NCBI GenBank assembly: GCA_964604825.1
Contig: CAZSAL010000005.1
Span: forward strand, 21,749 to 85,748
Direction of reading: 5' to 3'
Length of the DNA: 64,000 bases
From: CAZSAL01 sp964604825
Lineage (GTDB): Bacteria; Elusimicrobiota; Elusimicrobia; 2-01-FULL-59-12
Position 1 is the stretch's first letter. Every line of letters starts with the position of its first letter. The notes below the pieces were generated by a model. That model did no database searches and was not told where the DNA came from. It saw only the letters and a program-made list of their open reading frames with translations. Shown in pieces: positions 43,001-50,574 of this stretch. A program made the position numbers and the translations under genes.

Positions 43001-43614
43001 TCAATTCCAGCCACCCCATGCGCGGCGGGCCGGTGTACCGTCAGGAAGATTTTGTACGCATCCTGGCTGCCGCGGTAGCTGCTCAGGCGCATTTCTATGA
43101 CGAAACGGCGGGAACCATGATAGATCGCTTCACGATGCCCGCAGGCGATTTAAATCTTGATGGGAACGCCTTTCTCCTGGGGTCATCGGGGCCGTTTCTT
43201 CATGGCTCCAAATTCCCCCGGTCCCGACTCATTGCATGGCGAGGAGATCGAAAAGGGATTGCACCTGCCGGATTTCTCATGCATCTGTTCAGCCTTAATT
43301 TTTTAAATGCAAATCCGCTGGAAATCATAGTTGACGCCGCTTCCCTGGAGCTTATTCCCAGGGCTGTTTTCATGGGCCTGGGCGAAGAGCTGACCGGTCG
43401 TCGTGGACGACGTATCGGATTGGAGACTCTGCATCAGTGGTTGAAATCTTATCTGGAAGATCCGGGGAAAAAGCCAGGATGGGCAGACCGGTTCTTCTCC
43501 GGGGACGTTATCCGGCGAGAGATGAATGCCATTGAAGAAGAACTGAGAGATAATTCAGCCGAAGAATTTCCGCACGCCATTGCTCCGCTCCAATCCGCGC
43601 GGAGCGCCGCATGA
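40063..43614 (+). CDS. Very large exported protein, unknown family
   Basis: 1183 residues, starting with a signal peptide (RPLAFTLAFCLAVSNVSA). Residues about 27-72 are encoded by a compound palindromic repeat (F3), followed by FETQALAP, closely matching FDDQALAA in the protein at 1114. I recognise no domain. Notable features: a Cys/His-containing helix (MANSGFNKCSSHFQDL, AGCCLMTRHLLRQYG), GNFHYTTMPRNADVP, and ASRDFACPPGIFYVNSSH. The end ARSAA with GCCGCATGA resembles the ends of the genes at 1117 and 3972. It may belong to the same exported-protein group as the one at 1114. Confidence 0.7.
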   Translation: MITHRFIVRPLAFTLAFCLAVSNVSAEFGTRPATKSPAGVRRGLSGGRSSEVGSFYKGKPSSASRISYSALMMSPFETQALAPAATQVRHFFLDPRVKAKVINTIPSARRFLPKAALPDDYWRRFVFDGTYIPPAVQELLFENPILRPCYIAVLNEDRNEAGSLVPVEADALSALGGPSVLDRFTGFSAGTEDGARAMMAQGYTVLVAVTDQYTEGETLYHIHKVANGRQAFFPLPDGTWLGIKNSGQFVDENQPPFFIKKPEIAGDPEYWGIGFRDRIDDAARMHLDVMHRGGESLTQWLAWRPLHVLCDGRGGLVRAVEFPGPDGKPLEPVLQFIRSVEGPYRIVKWPQMLATDYRLKRMERLAAVLFYLGLEQIILTPAEIILRAMRRWAAAEAGMANSGFNKCSSHFQDLTLAGEDNDSDEFRDLTRFTEHQVRAGCCLMTRHLLRQYGFPVIALTNKFYTLAVMARTARAYGETFVERLFPEPLEPMRELFQSYFKKLDTRFLQSWLARSETGIPIILAGVLHGMPVEWLFGENRSQAADDPHSGLREAGRRIWNWLVEELRTRGIMADPLSPNDLDYLSFSGERFHQDVQVALGRAAARLGSQWIKPESVVPRYSTLIEKWLNGMIGIKVAWNGPSINEGNLLASFWALEEEMYRLNPVYGRVKWRMSAGDAFPPGFVSGAPVTIPLDRIGHDIVGQQEGTPANGPGLRPDITESLRNAIEDSDGPALKPFVEAAFNSDLDYFILLTTLNYWFVRDPGLKSLYEHHLEVLRRGTSNPGIVSFLDRLVNQSRDEKWEPPRNGIIIDGNFHYTTMPRNADVPKEADDLAELMPRIVRDLLSDENFLLGCIRDESGNPLLTADDVLPLKRVLGFQAGRYHVVHLVLMTLRDGACVSFILNVARNYRASRVVEEEYRCFSRHQDDSIPVKVLRDASVKVSGKTIAAYAASFTDNSDEIIYLGHSASRDFACPPGIFYVNSSHPMRGGPVYRQEDFVRILAAAVAAQAHFYDETAGTMIDRFTMPAGDLNLDGNAFLLGSSGPFLHGSKFPRSRLIAWRGDRKGIAPAGFLMHLFSLNFLNANPLEIIVDAASLELIPRAVFMGLGEELTGRRGRRIGLETLHQWLKSYLEDPGKKPGWADRFFSGDVIRREMNAIEEELRDNSAEEFPHAIAPLQSARSAA
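40139..40276. repeat. Compound palindromic repeat (F3 plus GCCACTAAGTC element)
   Basis: A nested GCCACTAAGTCTCCGGCGGG / CCGCCGGGGACTCAGTGG hairpin (40159-40201) inside a family F repeat (CGGAATTCGG...CTTCCGCATCCCGC...CTCCGCG), in frame behind the signal peptide. Confidence 0.85.
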
Positions 43615-43689
43615 ACGGCATCCGCGGCACCGCTCCGGTTTTTGATATAAATTGATGTGAGGAGTTCCATCTTCGGGAATGGGGAAAAC

Positions 43690-44097
43690 ATGGTTAAAAT
43701 GACGGCAGTTTACAAAGGCAATCTTCACTGTGAAGTGACGCATGAGCCGTCCGGTTCGAAGATCGAGACGGACGCACCCCGTGATAATCAGGGCCTCGGG
43801 GAGCGCTTTTCTCCGACGGACCTGGTAGGCGCGGCTCTGGCAACCTGCATCCTGACGACCATGGACATTGTGGCGCGACGCGACGGTATTGTCATGGAAG
43901 GCGCGCGAGCCGAAACCGAAAAGGAAATGGCCGGCGCGCCCTTCCGCCGCATCGGTTCCTTCAAGGTTGTTGTCCATCTTCCGGCTTCTCTTTCACCGGA
44001 ACAGCGCCGCAAGCTGGAATCCGCAGCGCACCACTGTCCCGTGCACAAGAGCCTTCATCCGGACCTGGTTATTTCTCTCCAGTTCACCTACGCTTGA
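43690..44097 (+). CDS. OsmC family peroxiredoxin-like protein
   Basis: A 135-residue OsmC/Ohr-fold protein that reduces organic peroxides or, in this subgroup, has an uncertain thiol function. The two active-site cysteines appear in ALATCILTTMD and AHHCPVHKSL; the Arg of GERFSPTDLVGAAL is typical. Start ATG 43690 follows GGGGAAAA. Cytoplasmic. It precedes a membrane glycosyltransferase by 5 bases but the link is not functional as far as I can see. Confidence 0.92.
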   Translation: MVKMTAVYKGNLHCEVTHEPSGSKIETDAPRDNQGLGERFSPTDLVGAALATCILTTMDIVARRDGIVMEGARAETEKEMAGAPFRRIGSFKVVVHLPASLSPEQRRKLESAAHHCPVHKSLHPDLVISLQFTYA

Positions 44098-44102
44098 GGC
44101 CA

Positions 44103-45719
44103 ATGAAGCCTTACAAGATCCTTGCGGGACTGGCGCTTCTGGTCCTGTGTACAACGGTTCCTTTTCTCCAGCGCGCCTATTTTGTCGACGATTATTATCA
44201 CGTGACCATGGCGAAGGGGCTGCTTGCCCACCCGTTGCGGCCCTATGATTTTTACAGCGACGACGCCGGGCATCACGTAATCGCCTGGGAGCGGGGAGCG
44301 GCGCCGCGCATGGTCAACCCGCCGCTGTTCCATTATTATCTCGCGGCAATCTTAAAGGTCTTTGGCGGCAGGCTGCGGGTTTTGCGCGCTTCCACTCTAC
44401 CGCTTTCGATCATCAGCGTCTGGTGCGTCTATTTTCTGGGGAAAAGGTTCACTGCGCGCCCTGGCCTGGCTGCGGCGCTCATGGCGTTAACTCCCGCGTA
44501 CTGGCTGACGTCGTATTCCCTGCTGATAGACTCGGGCCTCATGCCGCTTTTTCTCGCTTCGCTTCTTGTTTTTTTTAAGGCGCTGGACCGGCGGAAAGCC
44601 GGTCCGGCGATGCTCGCCGGCCTGCTGATGGGCCTGACCCTGCTCGTGAAATACTCCGGAGTTCTGGTTGTTGCCGTTGCCCTTTTATGGCAGTTGAGTG
44701 CGCGCGACAGGCGGCGCTGGCTTCCCGGATATGCGGCTTATATTGTTTGCTGCGGAGTTTTGCTGGCGTGGGGATTCTGGAATATCGCCGCTTACGGGCG
44801 GATGCACCTGCTGGCCACTTTGCCGCGCGGCGTTCACGGATTGTCTTTTCTGGCATGGAGCGGCAAATTACTGGTAGTGAGCGCATTTTTCTCGGGCGGG
44901 ACTATTTTTGTTTTAGGGGGATATCCGCTTCTGGCCGTAACACGGAGAAAAGTCCTTGCCGCGGTGATCGCTTTCGTGGGGCTGCTTACCGTTATTTTTG
45001 TTTCCTCATACGGCGGCTTCTCGTGGTCTCAGGCCGCCATGTTCGCAGTCGAGGCCGGCGGGACGGCGGCGTTTCTGCTGGCAGCACAGCATGCCAGGCA
45101 GCGGTTTTTATTATGGTGGCTGGTTCTCGGACTGGCGGAACTGACTGTGATGATGCCGTGGACTGCGGCGCGTTATTTCCTGATCGTATTGCCTCCCGCA
45201 GTCTGGCTTTTCATCGACGCTTTCGACAGGGAACGCTTATCGCGCTGGATCATTCCTTTTGCGGAAGCCACGGCGCTGTTCGGCGCCTGCCTGGCTTATG
45301 CGGATTACGCCCAGGCTGGTGTGATCAGAAAACTGGAGTGGGCGCTTACGGCGAACAGCCCGGCCTTTGAAAAACTGGCGCCGCGGAGTTCGAACAAATG
45401 GTATTTCTTAGCGGATACCTTTGACGGAGCGCAGCCCTATATCGAACCGCTGGGGTGGGAGAGCGTTTTTCCGAATCAGAATTTTTCCAGGGGAGATTTA
45501 TTTTTGCGGGCAAGATACCGCAAGTCATCATGGTGGGCTGTCCCTCATCCCGAGCGGTTTGAATGGCTGGCGCGCTTTGTTTATGATTCGCGGCTGCCGC
45601 TGCGGGTGATGGACGTTCCGGCTTCCGCAGGATTCTACGCCTCGTGCTGGGGCGCGCTGCCGTTTACCGTAACAAAAGATCCTCTGGAAGAGTTTGATTT
45701 ATATCTGGTGAAAAAGTAA
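44103..45719 (+). CDS. PMT/ArnT-type membrane glycosyltransferase
   Basis: A 538-residue GT-C-fold protein with about 12 hydrophobic helices. The first external loop carries AYFVDDYYHVTMAKGL, with the DD pair for the lipid-sugar donor, and RMVNPPLFHYYLAAIL. The C-terminal soluble portion lacks known domains. Acceptors may be lipid A, polysaccharide or protein. It is not a paralogue of the two TPR-tailed proteins at 15724-18638. Start ATG 44103 follows GAGG closely. Confidence 0.8.
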   Translation: MKPYKILAGLALLVLCTTVPFLQRAYFVDDYYHVTMAKGLLAHPLRPYDFYSDDAGHHVIAWERGAAPRMVNPPLFHYYLAAILKVFGGRLRVLRASTLPLSIISVWCVYFLGKRFTARPGLAAALMALTPAYWLTSYSLLIDSGLMPLFLASLLVFFKALDRRKAGPAMLAGLLMGLTLLVKYSGVLVVAVALLWQLSARDRRRWLPGYAAYIVCCGVLLAWGFWNIAAYGRMHLLATLPRGVHGLSFLAWSGKLLVVSAFFSGGTIFVLGGYPLLAVTRRKVLAAVIAFVGLLTVIFVSSYGGFSWSQAAMFAVEAGGTAAFLLAAQHARQRFLLWWLVLGLAELTVMMPWTAARYFLIVLPPAVWLFIDAFDRERLSRWIIPFAEATALFGACLAYADYAQAGVIRKLEWALTANSPAFEKLAPRSSNKWYFLADTFDGAQPYIEPLGWESVFPNQNFSRGDLFLRARYRKSSWWAVPHPERFEWLARFVYDSRLPLRVMDVPASAGFYASCWGALPFTVTKDPLEEFDLYLVKK

Positions 45720-45724
45720 AGAAA

Positions 45725-45808
45725 TGGCCCCGGTCGGACTCGAACCGACATGCCCTTGCGGACACGAGATTTTGAGTCTCGCGCGTCTACCAGTTCCACC
45801 ACGGGGCC
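45725..45808 (-). tRNA. tRNA-Leu (CAA)
   Basis: On the minus strand the cloverleaf closes: acceptor GGCCCCG/CGGGGCC, D-arm TGGTGGAACTGGTAGAC, anticodon arm CGAGA-CTCAAAA-TCTCG (anticodon CAA), a long class II variable arm and T-arm GTCGG-TTCGAGT-CCGAC. No encoded CCA follows the discriminator A. Confidence 0.95.
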
Positions 45809-46290
45809 GTTGAAGTTATTTCAATGAACGATATACATAGCATATTCCCGCGCGCCTGCCTGCCGGCAGGCAGGTCTACCAGTTCCACCACGGGGTCGTT
45901 GAAGTTATTTCAATGAACGCAAAAACTCTTTCCCGACGCCAGATTTTAAATATTTCTCTCGAACCCTTGCTGCATTCCTGTCAGGAAAACTTTGGGTGAA
46001 GATTAATTGAAAAGGTCTATAAGGCTTTGTAGTTCTTTCATGCCCATTATTATGTTGAACTAATCGTCGGCTCAAGTTCGAGGTCATGCCAACATAAATA
46101 TAGTTTTTTACTTGGCTGTTGATCGCATAAACGATATACATAGCGTATTCCCGCGCGCCTGCCTGCCGGCAGGCAGGTCTACCAGTTCCACCACGGGGCC
46201 GTTGAAGTTATTTCAATGAACGATATACATAGCATATTCCCGCGCGCCTGCCTGCCGGCAGGCAGGTCTACCAATTCCACCACGGGGCCG
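45809..46290 (-). mobile_element. GIY-YIG element array at tRNA-Leu: one full unit and two deleted units
   Basis: Reading from the tRNA outward: a 66-base deleted unit (45809-45874), a 23-base copy of the tRNA 5' end (45875-45897), a full 280-base unit with the GIY-YIG gene (45898-46177), another tRNA copy (46178-46200), a second 66-base deleted unit identical to the first (46201-46266), and a last tRNA copy with one mismatch (46267-46289). Each unit carries the palindrome CCTGCCTGCCGGCAGGCAGG. The deleted units keep ATGTATATCGTT and CATTGAAATAA of the gene joined at a shared CGTT. Confidence 0.85.
45905..46141 (-). CDS. Single-domain GIY-YIG nuclease
   Basis: A 78-residue GIY-YIG domain alone: YIVYAINS...YIYVGMTSNLSRRLVQHNNG, then REKYLKSGVGKEFL. 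The YIV/YVG strands, the catalytic Arg (SRR) and the Glu (REKYL) are in place. Family members (UPF0213-like) are small DNA nucleases of unclear function; the domain is also the catalytic part of homing endonucleases. Its start codon and stop codon lie within the repeats flanking tRNA-Leu, and two internally deleted copies of the gene lie beside it. Confidence 0.9.
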   Translation of the reverse strand: MYIVYAINSQVKNYIYVGMTSNLSRRLVQHNNGHERTTKPYRPFQLIFTQSFPDRNAARVREKYLKSGVGKEFLRSLK

Positions 46291-46365
46291 TTGAGTTCCA
46301 CGGAAATAATCTTACAAATTCGGAGAAGCCGGACGGTAGCGCTCGGTGCGCCTTGCGCCTCGATG

Positions 46366-47052
46366 TTATTTGTCTGAAGCTGCCTTGTAACGCGCCTCCG
46401 CGGTGTGCGGATTGCCGGAGCGCGACACCTGTCCGGAAGCAATCAGATTGGACAATGCGCGCAGAATTTTTCGAGGATGCCTGTCCGGAAAAGCCGCTTT
46501 GATCTCCGCCGGTTTCATTCCATCGGGTGACGCCAGGATTTTCTGCCGCACAGCCACAGTCAGTTCGTCCTGCCCTTCGACGATTTCCGAATCGTCCGCC
46601 GCCGCGCCGCCGATTCCCCTGTGCGTGTGCCTGACGTGGCGGGACGCGGCTTTGACAAAGAAAATAATCACCAGGCCGGTGGCAATGTCCTGAAGAGGCC
46701 CGGGCATAGGTACTTTCTGGTCAAAAATTCCCCATACATAAGAGGAAAGCAGAGGCAAAAGCCAGAGCGCGACAAAAAAACCGCCGCGGTGCATGCGTTC
46801 CAGCGTGGTGTCATCTGCGGGATCGGAGGCGTTTTTCTGGAACCACTTTTGCGCTTCGCCGGCTCCGGCATACGCACCCATCATGGCCAGATAAATTTTG
46901 GTCAGGTTATGCGAAGATCGCCAGGCGTCATGAGAAATGATCTCCAGCCAGGCTTCTCCCCAAAGGATCGCAGTCAAAACCGCGATGAAGGGCATCATGA
47001 ATTCTTTGACGTCCTTATGTTTTTCGAGATATTCAGGAATCATGTCATCCAT
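46366..47052 (-). CDS. Membrane protein with C-terminal winged-helix-like domain
   Basis: A 228-residue protein. The N-terminal half has three or four hydrophobic helices (FMMPFIAVLTAILWGEAWLE, GGFFVALWLLPLLSSYVWGI, LQDIATGLVIIFFVKAA); the C-terminal 70 residues (TVAVRQKILASPDGMKPAEIKAAFPDRHPRKILRALSNLIASGQV) read as a winged helix. Start ATG 47052 lies 8 bases after GGGAGG. It might be a membrane-bound regulator. No family recognised. Confidence 0.65.
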   Translation of the reverse strand: MDDMIPEYLEKHKDVKEFMMPFIAVLTAILWGEAWLEIISHDAWRSSHNLTKIYLAMMGAYAGAGEAQKWFQKNASDPADDTTLERMHRGGFFVALWLLPLLSSYVWGIFDQKVPMPGPLQDIATGLVIIFFVKAASRHVRHTHRGIGGAAADDSEIVEGQDELTVAVRQKILASPDGMKPAEIKAAFPDRHPRKILRALSNLIASGQVSRSGNPHTAEARYKAASDK

Positions 47053-47066
47053 GGCATTGCCTCCCG

Positions 47067-47202
47067 GTTGGACAAGGTGTGACAAGGTGTGACAAATGCC
47101 TGTCACACCTGTTGTCACACCCGAATTCGACTATAAACATATGGTTGGACAAGGTGTGACAAGGTTGGACAAATGTCTATCACACCTGTTGTCACACCTA
47201 TT
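47067..47202. repeat. Duplicated hairpin-forming element
   Basis: Two copies of a roughly 57-base unit: GGTTGGACAAGGTGTGACAA ... TCACACCTGTTGTCACACC, separated by about 20 bases. Each unit can fold on itself (GGTGTGACA with TGTCACACC). It lies between two minus-strand genes, upstream of the membrane protein. Confidence 0.75.
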
Positions 47203-47226
47203 TCTTACCTGTTTTAGCGCAGTTTT

Positions 47227-48867
47227 TCAAGAGTTTTGCAGCAAGACCTGCTTGATATGGGATTGGATGTTAGCGGGATCGAAGTACGGCTTCCACCAGT
47301 CGCCGGTGGACAGGGTCAGCGGGCTTTGGTCTGTGGCGGTCTTCAATGCCGCGCGGAAATGGTAGTGGTCAACCAGCCGGATGGCTTCCACCGCGTATCT
47401 GGACGCCAGAGCGGGATCCGAAAAGCCGATCAGGTTGTCGCCGTTGTCCTGTTCGCCCCCGGATGAAAGGTTTGAAGACCCGGTAAAAACTTTCGGGTTC
47501 TTACCGTTGAAATCCACCACCACAAATTTGTGGTGAATGACCTGCCCGAAGCCGCCGTTCCACTCCGCGACAAACGGTTCCGGCACATGCCGGCTTAAGA
47601 AAGCGAACGGCACTACGATCCCGTTGGGATTGCCCGCCGAAAATATTTTCAGATCGCTGGATTCGGTCTGCGTCATGCCGTAAGTGAAGATTTTTCTGTT
47701 ACCCAGCTGCTTGATCGCGTCCATCACCGGGCCGCCGCCCGCAAGCTCCATGATCGCAAACAGGACCGAACTCTCGGCGTTTTGAATGGCCTGCGCAACT
47801 TCGTCCAGCGACACATGAAAAGACTTATGCGGCGAGAAGGCGAACTGCGCGGCGGGCCTGCCTGCCGCCGCCGGAAACCTGAGCCATTGCGCCGCGATCG
47901 GCGACGACGCGAAGCCGGCCATTCCCGTAAAGGCCTGCTCGAAAGCCTGTTCGTAAATTCCCGCGACGGCGGCGTCGTTGAATACGAGCACGTTATTGGC
48001 CTGGACATAAAGACCTCTCAGCGCGAAGTTGGCGGAACCGGTCAGCACTTTGACCGCCCGGCCGTTTTTCTTCTGGATCATCACCTTGCTGTGCGCGAAG
48101 CGCTGAAAGTGCCCGGTCTTTACGTTAACGTCCCCTGCGGATCCGGCGAGCATCGCCCGCGCGAGCGGTTCGAGCGCGCCCGGCCTGGTGTGCAGCGGAG
48201 CGTCGTCGAGAAATAAGCGCAGGCGGGGTCCGAGCTTCGCCAGCGCGCGTATCACGTCCGGTTCGTTGAAATCGTAGGCGAAGACATCGACGCTGATGGC
48301 CGGATCGCTCCCGCACTCATCCAGAAAATCAAACAACAGCCTGCGCGCATGGCCGCCGAGCCATGCGTACTGGGCTTCGTAGGGCCCGGTGTCGAAGCCG
48401 ACCGACGGCGGCTGAGGCGAGATCGGCGCGTTATGAAATAATTCCGCATAGGCCTGTGAAGACAGATACCCGCGCGTGAATCCCATCAGGAGATTCTTGA
48501 ACGGCCATTGATCTTTAGAAACGGTTACCGATGCCTTTTCTCCCGCGCGCAAATGCGCCGCATCCGGGGCCATATGCATGGCCGTGACGGTGTAGGCGTA
48601 TGGTTCCGGCGAATCTGACTTTAAATAATCGAGCCAGCTGAACCGCTGAATCGGCGCCTCGGTAGACGGAGTCCATTGGCGCTGCGCCGCCGTGGTTTCC
48701 GCGGTGAAGGAAGTCTTAAAACTCAGCCGGTTGGGAACTATATAGGAAAGACCGTCGCCGGGTTTGCACTCAATCGCGAATCCCGCAAGGTTCGCCGTCA
48801 GCTTCGGGTCAATATCCCACGCCAGAAGGACGTTGCCATCGCCGGCGTAAGCTCGAACGGTAAGCAT
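47227..48867 (-). CDS. Phospholipase D-like phosphodiesterase
   Basis: A 546-residue protein with an N-terminal fibronectin-like region (about 1-120) and two HKD-type motifs: HSKVMIQKKNG...GSANF (about residue 265-290) and HHKFVVVDFNGKN...GSSNL (about 440-465). The paired HxK...GSxN motifs form the PLD active site. Substrates range from phospholipids to nucleic acid. No signal peptide is seen, though the gene could start further in. Single transcription unit. Confidence 0.9.
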   Translation of the reverse strand: MLTVRAYAGDGNVLLAWDIDPKLTANLAGFAIECKPGDGLSYIVPNRLSFKTSFTAETTAAQRQWTPSTEAPIQRFSWLDYLKSDSPEPYAYTVTAMHMAPDAAHLRAGEKASVTVSKDQWPFKNLLMGFTRGYLSSQAYAELFHNAPISPQPPSVGFDTGPYEAQYAWLGGHARRLLFDFLDECGSDPAISVDVFAYDFNEPDVIRALAKLGPRLRLFLDDAPLHTRPGALEPLARAMLAGSAGDVNVKTGHFQRFAHSKVMIQKKNGRAVKVLTGSANFALRGLYVQANNVLVFNDAAVAGIYEQAFEQAFTGMAGFASSPIAAQWLRFPAAAGRPAAQFAFSPHKSFHVSLDEVAQAIQNAESSVLFAIMELAGGGPVMDAIKQLGNRKIFTYGMTQTESSDLKIFSAGNPNGIVVPFAFLSRHVPEPFVAEWNGGFGQVIHHKFVVVDFNGKNPKVFTGSSNLSSGGEQDNGDNLIGFSDPALASRYAVEAIRLVDHYHFRAALKTATDQSPLTLSTGDWWKPYFDPANIQSHIKQVLLQNS

Positions 48868-48922
48868 CGGGAATTATTCAGGCATTATTGGAAGGATTTT
48901 TCAAATGGTATGATCGCAGATA

Positions 48923-49561
48923 ATGCACATTCCTGACGGATTTTTGGAGCCCTCTGTGTGGGGAACGCTGGACGTGTTAAGCGGCGGCGCGGTCGCTTTT
49001 GGATTGCGGCGCGTTTCCCGCACATTCGAGGAAAAGACCGTGCCGTTGATGGGCATTCTTGCGGCTTTTGTATTCGCCGCGCAAATGATCAATATCCCCG
49101 TAGGCGGCGGGACTTCCGGCCATTTTCTGGGAGGCGTACTGATCGGCGCTCTCCTCGGGCCATGGGCGGGGCTGATCGTGACGACGGTTGTGCTTATAGT
49201 GCAGTGCTTCCTTTTTCAGGATGGCGGCGTGGCGGCCCTTGGCGCCAACATTTTTAACATGGGCATAGTTGGAACCATGGGAGGCGCGCTCCTTTTCCGG
49301 GTCTTCTTCAGGACGTTCAAAAACCGGGCATGCTTTTTCGCGGGGTTCGCCGCCGCCTGGTGCGCGGTTTTTATTTCTTCGTTATGCTGCGCGGGCGAAC
49401 TGGCGCTTTCCGGGACGATCGGCTGGAAAATCGGATTTGCCGTAATCGGAGGCGTTCATTTCCTGATCGGACTGGGGGAAGGAATTGTGACGGGAACGGT
49501 TTTGGAAACTTTGTCGCGGACCAGGCCCGATCTGCTCCCTTTTCGTCATCGCGGGGAGTGA
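48923..49561 (+). CDS. cbiM: CbiM/NikM-type ECF transporter substrate-binding component
   Basis: A 212-residue membrane protein beginning MHIPDGFLEPSVW, the family hallmark whose N-terminal amine, Met and His bind Co2+ or Ni2+. AAQMINIPVGGGTSGHFLGG and LGANIFNMG are conserved. With the PDGLE-like protein, CbiQ and CbiO it forms a complete energy-coupling-factor importer. Metal choice between cobalt and nickel cannot be told; no riboswitch is visible in the 55 bases upstream. Confidence 0.95.
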   Translation: MHIPDGFLEPSVWGTLDVLSGGAVAFGLRRVSRTFEEKTVPLMGILAAFVFAAQMINIPVGGGTSGHFLGGVLIGALLGPWAGLIVTTVVLIVQCFLFQDGGVAALGANIFNMGIVGTMGGALLFRVFFRTFKNRACFFAGFAAAWCAVFISSLCCAGELALSGTIGWKIGFAVIGGVHFLIGLGEGIVTGTVLETLSRTRPDLLPFRHRGE

Positions 49562-49562
49562 G

Positions 49563-49672
49563 CGTGCGAAGCCGGCGAACGACGTGGCGATCTCAGATCC
49601 CTGTAAATTTTGCGATGAGATTGCCGCGTCGGCCATTGAATACCGCGTAAGGAAGGCCTCCTCGCAATGACA
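49563..49672. repeat. Palindromic repeat, family C (C4), donates a start codon
   Basis: GACGTGGCGATCTCAGATCC ... GATGAGATTGCCGCGTCGGC ... GGAAGGCCTCCTCGCAATGAC. The terminal ATGAC is the start of the PDGLE-like gene. Confidence 0.88.
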
Positions 49673-49867
49673 ACTTTTTATCTGATAATCATCGTGATCG
49701 TCCTGGCTGTCGCCGTGCCGCTGTCTTCAGGACGTCCGGACGCTGTCCAGCGGCTGCTGCATCTGCAAGGGGGGGTGGAGAACTTTCCGAAAGCGTTGAT
49801 CGGAATAGCGCTGGTTGCGGCCGTGACCATGATTATTGGGAAGCTCATAAAAAGGATTAAGCGATGA
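49667..49867 (+). CDS. PDGLE/CbiN-like small membrane subunit
   Basis: A 66-residue protein with two hydrophobic helices. VPLSSGRPDAVQRLL resembles the PLSSxxPDGLE segment of PDGLE-domain proteins, which accompany CbiM/NikM as an accessory subunit. The start is the ATG supplied by repeat C4; there is no other Met before the first helix. It overlaps cbiQ by ATGA-type coupling (49864-49867). Confidence 0.75.
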   Translation: MTTFYLIIIVIVLAVAVPLSSGRPDAVQRLLHLQGGVENFPKALIGIALVAAVTMIIGKLIKRIKR

Positions 49868-50574
49868 CGCATGAATGGCATGACGTCTACCGTCATAGAA
49901 TCACTCCCGCGCATCACCTGGATCCGCGCAGCAAGCTGCTGGTAGGAGGTTTTTTTATCGCCTGTGTGCTGCTTTCGCCGCGGTTGAGCGGAGCGCAAAT
50001 CGCCGGCTACGTTCTAATATTGGCCTGTTACGCGCTTCTGGCGCGAATCTCTCTGAAACCTCTGATAAAACGCGTGAGCGCCATTCTGCCATTCGCCCTC
50101 CTGATGCTGATTTCTTTGTGGTTCTCGCAATTATCTTTTGATCACCTGAAGAATATCCTGGCCCGGTCCGTTTTGTCGCTGGCCGGACTGATGCTCGTAT
50201 CTTTCGCGACGCCGTTCCCGGATTTCCTGCGCGCGCTTGAACAGTCGCACGCGCCGCATGTGTTCACTTTATTCCTGGCTTTTCTGTACCGCTACAGCGG
50301 GGTTTTGCGCGACGAAGCGACGCAGATAGAGCGGTCCTGGGTTTCGCGCTATTATGGGAAATTCCGGCGCAGGCAGTGGATCAGGCTGGGCCAGATCCTC
50401 TCGAGTCTGTTTGTGCGGTCCTATGAGCGGGCCGAGCGCGTGTTTGCCGCGATGCAGGCGCGGGGATTCTCAAAGGATTTGCCCGTCATGCATTTGCTCC
50501 ACTTTGGGATATGGGATGCGGTGTTTGTGATTCTTTCCGTGTTTTTGGTAAGTTGTGTCCGCTGGGCGGTATGA
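49864..50574 (+). CDS. cbiQ: ECF transporter T component
   Basis: A 236-residue membrane protein that couples the ATPase to CbiM. It has the family's amphipathic coupling helices near the C-terminus: AMQARGF, where the A-R-G motif contacts the ATPase, preceded by YERAERVFA. Overlaps both neighbours by four bases. Confidence 0.93.
   Translation: MTHEWHDVYRHRITPAHHLDPRSKLLVGGFFIACVLLSPRLSGAQIAGYVLILACYALLARISLKPLIKRVSAILPFALLMLISLWFSQLSFDHLKNILARSVLSLAGLMLVSFATPFPDFLRALEQSHAPHVFTLFLAFLYRYSGVLRDEATQIERSWVSRYYGKFRRRQWIRLGQILSSLFVRSYERAERVFAAMQARGFSKDLPVMHLLHFGIWDAVFVILSVFLVSCVRWAV

Noticed and set aside
48868..48922. Cobalamin riboswitch before cbiM
   Set aside because: Only 55 bases are available between genes and no conserved riboswitch core is visible.
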